Source: Molossus alvarezi (lineage: Eukaryota > Chordata > Mammalia > Chiroptera > Molossidae). Taken from it: DNA of 64,000 bases. Position numbers and translations under genes: made by a program. The stretch covers positions 19,294,708-19,358,707 of the forward strand of contig CM073896.1 of assembly GCA_037176705.1 (NCBI GenBank), read 5' to 3'. Below the pieces are notes generated by a model that worked only from the letters and a program-made list of their open reading frames with translations, had not been told where the DNA came from and did no database searches. Below, one piece after another: positions 55,925 through 64,000 of the stretch. Each line of letters starts with the position of its first letter. Positions within the stretch are counted from its first letter, which is position 1.

Positions 55925-57966
55925 TATATATTTTCTTTTCTTTTTTAAAAAAACTTATCTTTATTGTTGAATGTATTACAGATGTTCCTCATTTTTTCCC
56001 CATTGACCCCCTCCTCCCCAGTTCGCCCGCCTCCTGCCTTTCCTCACACTGTTGTCTGTGTCCGTTGGTTATACATATATGCATATAAGTTCTTTGGTTT
56101 ATTTCTTCCCACCCCTTACCTTTGAGGTTTGTCAGTCTAGCAACTAATTTGTACTTCTTAATCCCTTCACCTTTTTCACCCATTCCCCAAACCCCCTCCC
56201 ACCTGGCAACCAACAAAATGTTCTCTGTATCTATGAGAATGTTTCTGTTTTGCTTGTTTGTTTTGTTTGTAGATTCAATTGTTGATAGATATGTATTTAT
56301 TGCAATTTTATTTGTTCATATTTTTTATCTTTTTCTTTAAGAAGACCCTTCAACATTTTATAAATAATGGTTTGGCGGTGATGAATTCCTTTAGCTTTTC
56401 CTTGTCTAGGAAACTCTTTATATGGCCATCGATTCTAAATGACAGCTTTGCAGGATAGAGTAATCTTGGTTGTAGGTTCTTGCTTTGCATCACTCTGAAT
56501 ATTTCTTGCCACTCCCTTCTGGCCTGCAAAGTTTCTTTTGAGAAATCAGCTGACAGTCTTATGGGAACTCCCTTGTAGGTAACCAACTGCTTTTCTCTTG
56601 CTACTTTTAAGATTCTCTCTTTGTCTTGAACCTTTTGCATTTTGAAGATGATGTGTCTTGGTGTGGGCCTCTTGGGGTTCATCTTGTTTGGAACTCTCTG
56701 TGCTTCCTGAACTTGTATGTTTCCTTCACCAAGTTAGGAAAGTTTTCTGCCATTATTGTTTCAAATAAGTTTTCGATTTCTTGTTCTCTCTCTTCTCCTT
56801 TTGGCACCCCTATGATGTGAATGTTGGCACTCTTGAAGTTATCCCAGAGGCTCCTAACACTGTCCTCATTTTGGGGATTCTTTTTTCTTTTTGATGTTCT
56901 GATTGGGTGTTTTTGCTTCTTTATATTCCAAATTGATGGTTTGCTTCTTGGTTTTACCTACTGTACTATTGAATCTGTATAAATTATTCTTTATTTCAGT
57001 TAGTGCCTCCTTCATTTCTGACTGTGCATCCTTTATTTCTGAATGGTCCTTTTTTAATGCTCTTGAGGCCCTCACTAAGTTTGCTGAGGTTCTCACTAAG
57101 TTCATTGAGCATCCTTATAAGCAGTGTTTTGAACTCAGCATCTATTAGGTTATTTATCTCCATTTCGCTTAGTTCTTTTCCTGGAGTTTTGTTCTGTTCT
57201 TTCATTTGAGACCTGTTTCTTTGTCTTCTTATTTTGTCTGCCTCTCTGTGTTTGTTTCTATGTATTATTTAATGAGAGGTATGGGGCTAGCTGAGACCAG
57301 ATGCTGCTTGTTTGAAAGAATTTAGGAAAACCTGAAGCAGGATCCAAGACAGACCAATCCTATGGTAAAGCAACTGGCAAAAGGTTGGGTGGGCTTGAAA
57401 GTTAAATGGAGCAAGGCCTCAGGGAATCACTAGGGTGGGACAAACAGTGTAAACCAGGTTGCTGGAGTCCCAGATATGGTGGCTGTCTTCCGCCTCAGGG
57501 AAGGGCTCACCAAAGGAACAAAGGCCTCTGACAGCACGTTTTTCCCAGAGAAAGCCCCCTCTCCAGCCCTCACTCCAGTGCCAAACAGCTCAGTTCTTCC
57601 CTGTATGTCTCTGGTGCACCTCGAGCTGCCTCCCCTCCAAGCTTAGAGGGACAGAGTCCAATAAGTTTGTGTGCGGGCCCTTTAAGGAGCTGCCTGGGGC
57701 TCCAGCTGCCTCAGCTTCCCTGAGCCTCAGTTCCCGCTGATTTTTCCAGCCAGAAGTTATGGGGAATTCTATTCCTGGCAGGAGCCTCTGCCTCTCCTAC
57801 CAGTCTTGGTGTGGCTGCTGCTTTAATTTTGTAGTTGTAGGACTTCCATTCAGCTCAGTGTCAGGTGGTTCTGAATGATGGTTGTGCTGTAGTTTAGCTG
57901 TAATTTTGATGTGGTTGTGGGAGGAGGCAATACCGCGTTTACCTACGCCACCATCTTGACTGGAAG
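55925..57966 (-). mobile_element. Half-L1 (HAL1-like), full length
   Basis: Antisense. 3'UTR (55940-56310) with AATAAA near its end (the complement of CTTTATT at 55968-55974), ORF1 (56345-57205) and 5'UTR (57240-57966) whose sense start is CCAGTCAAGATGGTGGCG. No ORF2 is present. The 3'UTR-ORF1 junction is the same as in the neighbouring copy. The TSD TCCTCAGATGAGGATTT / TCTCAGGTGGGTATTT flanks the pair (54541-54557 and 57967-57982), in the SINE tail. Confidence 0.88.
56350..57205 (-). pseudogene. Half-L1 ORF1, frameshifted
   Basis: ORF1p-like RNA-binding protein in three open pieces. The start at 57205 gives MKEQNKTPGKELSEMEINNL and a coiled-coil-like N-terminus; a second frame covers 56866-57105 (SRALKKDHSEIKDAQSEMKE); a third, 56350-56682, carries the RRM/C-terminal domain (PTPRHIIFKMQKVQDKERIL; ETLQARREWQEIF; YPAKLSFRIDGHIKSF). 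At least two frameshifts separate the pieces. The protein would be about 280 residues, short for L1 ORF1p. Confidence 0.82.
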
Positions 57967-58120
57967 TCTCAGGTGGGTATTTAAAAAAACAAGAGTAAAT
58001 AACCCACACTCTAGAATGTAGTGTTAAATGCACTTTCAACGTACAATATTTTCAACTTAGGATGGGTTTATTGGGGATTTATCAGGATATAACCCCATCA
58101 TAAGTTGAGAAGCATCTGTA

Positions 58121-59156
58121 TAAACAACTCCCCTAGACTCTTTTGTCTGATTCTGCCAATTGTTTACATTTTGCCCCATTTACTCTACCATATTCTCTCT
58201 CTCATGTTCTTTCTTTTATTTTTTATGCATCTGAACAATGAATAAGATATAACCTGATTTTTTTTCAGAATAATTCTGAGTATGTAAATGCTCAATGTTT
58301 AAAAGATTGACATATTCTTAAAAGAATATTATTGTTTTGTTTTAAAGATAAGACTTGGCATATCACTACTATTTAACAGGGCCAAATAAAAATAAGAAAA
58401 CATACATTTTGTATTTAAAGTAAATCTCTTACAGTTAGGGCCAATTCTGCCACATAGTAGGTATTCAAGTATTCAGAGAATAGATGATTATGAATTATTT
58501 AAAGTATAAGCATTCAAAAATTGTTTATATTTTCTCTTCTTAACACACTTCTTTTCTGCAACAGGAGATGAATGAGGGTAACCTTTATTCTATAATTTAG
58601 AACATGAGTGTTTAACCTTTCAAACTTGCTTAATAATGCAAACAACAGACTAATAAGTTATCTTCACATGAGTGAAATAAACATTGTGTTTTGAATTCTG
58701 CTTAAACTTAATTCTGCAAAAAGCCATCAGATTCACAACTGGGGTAACTCTTAAGTTCATTTCCATCCGTTCGGACTTGGAATCATAACATGCATATCTG
58801 TTTAAGTAGGAAGAATATGATGACATAAAAAGTCTAAAATCTTCAGAATGTATCTGAAAGTATCTGTATCTGAGAAATTCCTCTTCATTACTTTGTCATC
58901 TTTGGTGAGGACACTGGGATGGAGTTACCTGTGCCAATGTCTGTTTTGAGAGAATCTGTGATGGGTTGTACTCTAGAAATACATTTTGGGTCAAGGCATC
59001 TGTTTGGCATTCCACTTCCCTTCCAAGTAGATAGCAATTTTATATTAACAAAATTTCATTGTTGACATTATTGATATTGTTGCAAGAAATTAAAACATCA
59101 AATTAATATTCAAATTAGGTCTATCTGGTTAGAGTCCATAATAGACTATAGTTTGT
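58121..59156. other. Old L1 edge, then unrecognised AT-rich sequence
   Basis: The first about 100 bp (CCAATTGTTTACATTTTGCC) continues the L1 3' region interrupted at 54137. The remaining about 900 bp is AT-rich without a frame or repeat I can name. Confidence 0.45.
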
Positions 59157-59613
59157 GGTGATGATTAATTTTATGTGTCAACTGGACTGGGCCATGGGGT
59201 GTCCAGACATTTGGCCAAGCAGTAGTCTGAGCGTATCTGTGAGCTGTTTCTGGATGAGATTAACAGTTGAATTGGTAGACTGAGTAAAGTAAATTGCCCT
59301 CCCTAAGGTGGGTGGGGCCTGTCCAATCAACTGAAGACCTGAATAGAACAAAAAGGCTGAACAAGAGGGAACTTCACCTGCCTGACTGTTGAGCTGGGAC
59401 ATTGGCCTTTTACTGCCCCTGGACGGAATTTATACCATCAAGACTTAAATTGGAACTCAACCATTGGCTCTTCTGAGTCTCCACCTTGCTGACCACAGCT
59501 CTTGGGACTTTTCAGCCTCAATAATTGTGTGAGTCAATTTCTTTTAATTGATCTATCTATGTAACTAGAGCCAATATCCTATTGATTGTTTCCCTGTAGA
59601 ACTCAGACTAATA
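59157..59613 (+). mobile_element. Old eutherian interspersed repeat, family unassigned
   Basis: 'TTAATTTTATGTGTCAACTG', 'GACTGGGCCATGGGGTGTCC', 'GTAGACTGAGTAAAGTAAAT', 'GACCTGAATAGAACAAAAAG', 'AGCTGGGACATTGGCC', 'CTGTAGAACTCAGACTAATA' follow, in order, a repeat that is common in placental mammals. It looks LTR-like at its 3' end, but I cannot name it safely. Confidence 0.6.
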
Positions 59614-60265
59614 AATTATCCTTTAGGGCATCCACCCATTTCACAGTCACTGCCTCTTTTTTGTCATCTGTTTTCAACCTGCTCTGATGGGTCCTATAGC
59701 CATGTTGATCCTGCCTCCCAGTCACAGGTGAATAGTCCAGAGGCGGACATCTGATTCCAGTTGGGTCTTTCACATTATTTATCTCAAATATTTGAAACTG
59801 GCCCTGAGAGAGAGGGAGAAAGCATAGTTTTCTATTTGGCCAACATGTACCATTTAGACTTGGGAGCTATGAGTAAGCATTTGCTGTCATGTGGGTGAGA
59901 AGAAGAGAAGACTGTTCTGAAAACAGAGTAGAAATGTCACAGATAAAAAAACAAAGAAGGAATTCCTGACCCACATCCCATTTCTATTCCCATGATCTTT
60001 TCAAGTCTGGATGCTCCCTGCCTTTGGTTTCTTGTAATGCCCTGTATCAGACCCCTACTTTCCACTATGCATTTTATTTTTTACTTATGTTAACTGACGA
60101 TGGTTTCTGTACTTGCATCAATAGGTCAACTAATGCATTAGCTTGGCACCTTTTCTACTTGTTATACTTGTTTGTTAACTAGAGCTAAGGAGAAGGTCAA
60201 GGAAAAGGTAGGGTGTGAACCTGTTCAGGTGTGGCTCACTGAGAAACAGCCACAAGAATTTTACT
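59614..60265. other. Unrecognised sequence
   Basis: About 650 bp with no coding or repeat signal that I can name. Confidence 0.45.
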
Positions 60266-60269
60266 TTTT

Positions 60270-60700
60270 GCAATTTTATAACTTTATTTGCCAATCAACA
60301 GTTAGTTCTCATCCACATTAACTGTAGATTTTTGAAAGTGGTAACAGGTACATAGGTGACCAATGTATAGGCCTTGTTTGGTGAATCTTCATCCTCATTA
60401 CGTTTTCTGGACAACGGCACCCGGATACGGTATGGCACATTCCTTATTCCTTTGGCCCAGATAGCTTTGTTCAGCTTGGTACTAATGTGCACATGGGGTT
60501 CCCATCTCCTTCATGGCACATTTCCAGATCTTCTTGAGTGCTCGAGGGGCACACTTCTTGAAACCCACTCCATGGATGCGCTTGTGAGTGCTGATGGTGT
60601 ATTCTCCGGTCACTACCTTGTTGATGGCAGAACGGCCCTTCTCCCCACCCTTCTTTGTGGGAACCATTATTCTGGCCCAAGTTGGAAAGAAAGAACACAA
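60270..60700 (-). pseudogene. RPL31: RPL31 processed pseudogene
   Basis: Ribosomal protein L31 belongs to the large cytosolic ribosomal subunit. Intron-less copy: a 5' leader fragment (complement of CCAAGTTGGAAAG near 60690) precedes the start at 60668. The frame then encodes [28 protein letters not shown] and [19 protein letters not shown] frameshift falls after GTP, near 60485-60490 (DVRIDTRLNKA is expected; here the next frame gives [20 protein letters not shown]). A second shift follows TTFKNLQ near 60325. Compared with the functional gene, two lysine codons appear to be missing after GGEK. The AATAAA at 60283-60288 (minus) matches the short RPL31 3'UTR. Being frameshifted twice, it encodes no L31. 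No clear target duplication was found. Confidence 0.93.
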
Positions 60701-60705
60701 GGTGT

Positions 60706-62555
60706 TGTCACAATAATTATTTTTAAAACAAACTTCTCTTTGAGTCGGTTCTAGTTAAAGCCAATATTTTCATGAAATAGCCTGACGTGAAGTATCAATT
60801 TCTATGTAGTACTAAGAAAATAATGCCCAAGCCAGTATGTATTCTTTAACTTATTTTTTAAATGTTAATTTGATATTGTCAGAAGAGACGAGACCCAAAT
60901 GCACTGCAAAAAGTAGTTTTCTCTGTAAATTGTGTGGCATTGTGAATTCAGGGTTAGGGCGTTGTTTTGTTAAAGTATTGCTCATTAATTGTGAGCATGT
61001 GTAGAGATCCTTCTCAGGTATTATGAAAACAACACAAACTTCACTGTGAGAGCAACTATAGTACTCACCTTGGGATTAAGTAAGATATGTGTTCAGTAAC
61101 TGTCACATAGTCGGGTCTCCTTAAATGTTGCCTATTATTTTCAGATTTAGAGAAAAGCAGCTTGAGACTTTTTCTTCTTTTTGCAATCCCATGTGGTTCT
61201 CCCTGCACACAATTTAAGCATTATCATTATTTTTCTCTGCACCTATCTGCATGGGAAAGTACTGTCTGTAATAGATACGGAGAAATAGAACACTGGGGTG
61301 TCTTGTCAACATTTAAACAAAAGCATCCCTGCTGCAGAATCTTCAGAGCAAGGCAGTTGAAGGCAAAGACATACATTCTATACTCATTACTAGTGAAATG
61401 AATATAAAATTTCAGGGGTCCACCTTCAACAACACCTAGAAGAACAGAGTCCTCAAATGCTGTCCCTAACCGGTTCTTGTTCATTCTTCCGCCGGCAAGT
61501 TCCTTATTGATGGTCGTGAATGAAGCTGCTCAAGGAAGAGTAAAAGGTAAAGGCAGGTGGAATTCTCATTAAGGTATTTCTATTTCTGGAAAATCACCTC
61601 TTGGTTATGTAGAGCAACACATTTATCTGGAGGCCTTTACAAAAAAGGGAGCGTTGCCTTATAATGAATACTAAGTAAAACCGATAGAATCCAGATTAAT
61701 TTTTAATGAGTAGCAGTTGTGTACTGCATGTAATAATATTGAAATTAATACATAATTGAAGTAGATTTGTACAGAATAGTTCACCTGAGAGTTGACTAGC
61801 GGAGAACAAAATTGAACATCGCCAAATGCGGCCCTCAGCTCCTATCCAGAATTTTTAGATACAGAGAGAGACCCGTGTTTCCGTGAGGCACAGTCACACT
61901 CTCCAGAGGCATTAGTGATCTTTGGAAACTGACCAAAGCTAAAACCTACCATCTTAGTTCATAGGCGGTAGCACTGGACACTGATGCGGGCAAAATGCAT
62001 AAACACCAGTTTCTCCAGAGCTCTCATCACCAATACAGTGACCTTTTTTCCGTATTAACGACCACATTGTTGCTCCTGGTAAGGGCACGTCTGTGAGGGC
62101 AGAGAGCAGTTGTGGGTTTGAGCTGAAAGGTGCCTTAGTGAACAGTTGTTGCTTTTCCTTTTTAACTCAGAATCAATCTTCCCTTCCTCTGCCACTAGCT
62201 TCCAAATTTTCCTGGGGGGCAGCACCTCTCCCATACTTTTGGTCTTCAGAAGGCAATGACCTCATACTTGGTTCTAAGAGTAGACTTGTGACTGAGAGTC
62301 ACATCCACTTGTGCACTGTGACTGCTTCAAGAATGAGCAGGTGACCCCAACTGGAGAAAACAGCTCATAAAACTCAGTTCCAGAATTTCAGGAAACGGCT
62401 GGGAGAGAAGCCTCTTCTTGTTCTGTGGACTCAAGAGCTGTGAGCAGGTAGACCTGAGCGGGGATCAGGCTAAGGTCCAAGCTTCCAGAAAAAGAAACCA
62501 ACAGAGAAAAGGGTGGAGAGATTTCTAGAACATTGATTGGTGCATGGACTCAGCT
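60706..62555. other. Unrecognised sequence, no gene seen
   Basis: About 1.9 kb, low in recognisable repeats. Frames up to 85 codons overlap on opposite strands (61162-61484). Confidence 0.45.
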
Positions 62556-62559
62556 GTGC

Positions 62560-62680
62560 CTGGATGTGAACTGCCTAGGACTCTTTAGTTACATGAATGA
62601 TAAGTTCCCTTACTTGTGTAATCTAGTTTGAGTTGGATTTCCTGCTACTGCAACTCAGAGTCTTGACTAATATGAGAGTC
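62560..62680 (+). mobile_element. Old interspersed repeat 3' end, family unassigned
   Basis: 'GTTACATGAATGATAAGTTC', 'TCTAGTTTGAGTTGGATTTC' and 'GAGTCTTGACTAATATGAGA' resemble the 3' end of an old placental repeat (CCAGTTTGAGTTGGGTTTCTG ... GAGTCCTGACTAATAC). Its upstream extent is unclear. Confidence 0.4.
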
Positions 62681-62944
62681 TAAGACTGTGCCATTTCTCT
62701 AATACTAGCTTTACAGAATTCATTATATCTCCCCCTGCCAAGTTTGTGTGGTTCCCGCGAGAATTTGGGGTCATGACATTTAATTTGGCCTTTGGAATCA
62801 CCCAGCATCTACCTCAATGAGTAACCCCTATGGCCAGCAACGTGAGGAGGAGGAGCAACTAGGAGGATGCAAACCTGGAGAAGTTAATGATCCCACTGTT
62901 CCACTTTTTATAACCTCCAGTTAGGGAGGATCCCTCCAGGGCGG

Positions 62945-63085
62945 GCTCTGAAACTCTGAGGATCTTGTTAAAAAAGCAGATTATGATTCATAAAGTCTAG
63001 GTGGGGCATGCGATTCTGCATTTCTATCAAGCTTTCAGGATGCTACTGGTCCAAGGAGCCACACTCCGAGTTGAAACACACTTGT
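62945..63085 (-). mobile_element. hAT-Charlie-type MITE relic (MER20/MER5-like)
   Basis: 'AAAGCAGATTATGATTCATA', 'TCTAGGTGGGGCATGCGATT', 'CTGCATTTCTATCAAGCTTT', 'GATGCTACTGGTCCAAGGAG' follow the usual order of these elements. Non-coding. Confidence 0.65.
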
Positions 63086-63383
63086 TATTTATTGCTTTGG
63101 CGTGGTCTCTGTCAACGCTCCTCCTCTCTGCTTCCATCTAGAATCTAGACTGAGACCCCAGACTGGACAATTCTCCAAAGAATTCTAAATGAGAGATTTT
63201 CCCTGAATCTTTTACTCCCCGCTTGGCAAAGCTATTGAGCTGCAGAAGGTTTTGCTAAGAGTTCAAGGGTTACAGTTATGGATACAATGCCTAGAAATAC
63301 CTCTAGTTTCTTTATGACAAACCATATTTTTATTCTTAAATAATTTATACAACTTACTTATCTAGCTCTAAAATGAAAACTCC

Positions 63384-63658
63384 TGCCCTGGCCTGTGTGG
63401 CCCAGTGGGTAGAGCATGGGCGTGCACACCGAAGGGTCGAGGGTTTGATTCCCAGTCAAGAACATGTACCTGGGTTGCAGGTTCGATCCCTGGACCTAGT
63501 TGAGGCATGTGCGGGAGGCAACCAATTGATGTGCCCTCTCTCACATCAATGTTTCTCTCTCTCTCTCTTTTTCTCTCTCTCCTCCCTCCCTTCCACTCTT
63601 TCTAAAAATCAATGGAAAAAATATCTTGGGTGAAGAATAACAACAACAAAAAGAGTTG
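63384..63658 (+). mobile_element. Ves SINE (long type), first of a tandem pair
   Basis: Sense copy: 'GCCCTGGCCTGTGTGGCCCA', 'GGGTTTGATTCCCAGTCAAG', 'GGTTGCAGGTTCGATCCC', 'CAACCAATTGATGTGCCC', 'CAATGGAAAAAATATCTTGG' and a CAACAA tail. The left flank AAAATGAAAACTCC (63370-63383) resembles AAGATAAAAACTCC after it. Confidence 0.95.
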
Positions 63659-63675
63659 TTTAAGATAAAAACTCC

Positions 63676-63901
63676 TGCTCTGGCCGATTTGGTTCAGCGG
63701 TTAGAGCATTGGCCTGCGGACCAGAGAGTCCTGGGTTTGGTTCCTGCTAAGGGCATGTACCTCGGTTGCAGTTTGTCCCCGGCCCTGGGGTCATCTGTGT
63801 AGCAGCCAGTCGATGTGTCTCTCTCACATTGATATTTCTCTCTTTCCCTTCCTCCCTCTCTTCTTCTTTCTCTATCTGAAGATGAAAAAATAAAGAAAGG
63901 A
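63676..63901 (+). mobile_element. Ves SINE, second of a tandem pair, with 14-bp target-site duplication
   Basis: Sense copy: 'GCTCTGGCCGATTTGGTTCA', 'GGTTTGGTTCCTGCTAAGG', 'CAGTCGATGTGTCTCTCTCA', CT-rich region, 'CTATCTGAAGATGAAAAAAT'. The perfect repeat AAGATAAAAACTCC lies at 63662-63675 and 63902-63915. Confidence 0.95.
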
Positions 63902-64000
63902 AAGATAAAAACTCCAATTGCATTCTTGCTGTAATCTTCAAGTTTCCCCGAAAGATAGAGCACTAACTACAGATGATCAGACTCACTTTTGCTCTGACCA

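Larger units (their letters stand above)
54334..57987 (+). mobile_element. Ves SINE split by half-L1 insertions
   Basis: Sense copy: 'GCCCTGGCTGGTTTGGCTCA', 'GGGTTTGATTCTGGTCAAGG', 'AAACCAATCAATGTGTCTC', CT-rich region, 'TATCCTCAGATGAGGATTT' (to 54557). Its end resumes at 57967 (TCTCAGGTGGGTATTT, then A-tail). The SINE's target duplication AACAAGGGTAAACA / AACAAGAGTAAATA lies at 54320-54333 and 57988-58001, so it brackets the half-L1s. Confidence 0.88.
54138..58118. mobile_element. Tigger3-like MITE containing a retroposon nest
   Basis: Left end TA-CAGATAGTTCCCAACTTAC (from 54138) and right end ATAAGTTGAGAAGCATCTG-TA (to 58118) are inverted TIRs with TA on each side. 'ATGGTTCGACTTAGGATTTT' on the left and 'ATTTTCAACTTAGGATGGGT' on the right fit the same family. 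The element's own DNA is only 54138-54333 and about 57988-58118. Everything between is younger insertion. It carries no transposase. Confidence 0.85.

Noticed and set aside
1..64000. A new defence, toxin or biosynthetic system
   Set aside because: I looked for clustered co-directional genes, domain-bearing frames and signal sequences. Every domain-bearing frame I could recognise belongs to L1, half-L1, Tigger or RPL31.

Overview
This window reads as nuclear DNA of a bat. The main evidence is about nineteen copies, on both strands, of a tRNA-derived SINE of the Ves type. Its head contains 'CTGGCC.GT.TGGCTCAGTGG' (box A), then 'GGTTCGATTCC' (box B), and it ends in a CT-rich region and 'ATCCTC.GGTGAGGAT' or an A-rich tail. 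This SINE is known only from bats. Long L1 elements, ORF1-only half-L1 elements and hAT/Tigger DNA-transposon relics support a mammalian genome. No bacterial-style operon, rRNA, tRNA gene or CRISPR array is visible. I found no convincing intact protein-coding gene. The window looks intergenic or deeply intronic.

Layout: 1-5.95 kb is old L1 debris on both strands, interrupted by Ves SINEs. 5.95-31.1 kb is mostly unrecognised, partly GC-rich sequence with scattered repeats: Ves SINEs, a hAT MITE, a possible solo LTR, hAT-Charlie and Tigger1-like relics, L2, MIR, and an MLT1 LTR. It also holds candidate regulatory sequence: a convergent pair of CTCF-like motifs at 9.9/10.2 kb, an octamer cluster near 13.45 kb and a CpG-rich block at 22.57-22.88 kb. 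31.1-33.3 kb is a Ves SINE split by an internally deleted Tigger transposon. 33.3-38.9 kb is L1 sequence with a hAT MITE and a younger L1 inside an older one. 41.1-47.7 kb is a long minus-strand L1 with relics of 5'UTR, ORF1 and ORF2. 48.6-50.4 kb and 53.3-54.1 kb are old L1 pieces. 54.1-58.1 kb is a five-layer nest: Tigger3-like MITE, Ves SINE, half-L1, second half-L1, Ves SINE. 58.1-64 kb is mostly unrecognised, with an RPL31 processed pseudogene at 60.3-60.7 kb and two tandem Ves SINEs at the end.

Nothing here works as a pathway. The biology is a layered record of retrotransposition and DNA transposition. The strongest points are insertions that can be ordered from target-site duplications: a Tigger element that jumped into a bat SINE, so it moved after bats arose, and two copies of an L1-derived element that share the same ORF1-to-3'UTR junction and lack ORF2, as expected of a replicating HAL1 family. 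All family assignments are from memory and by eye; no database search was run.
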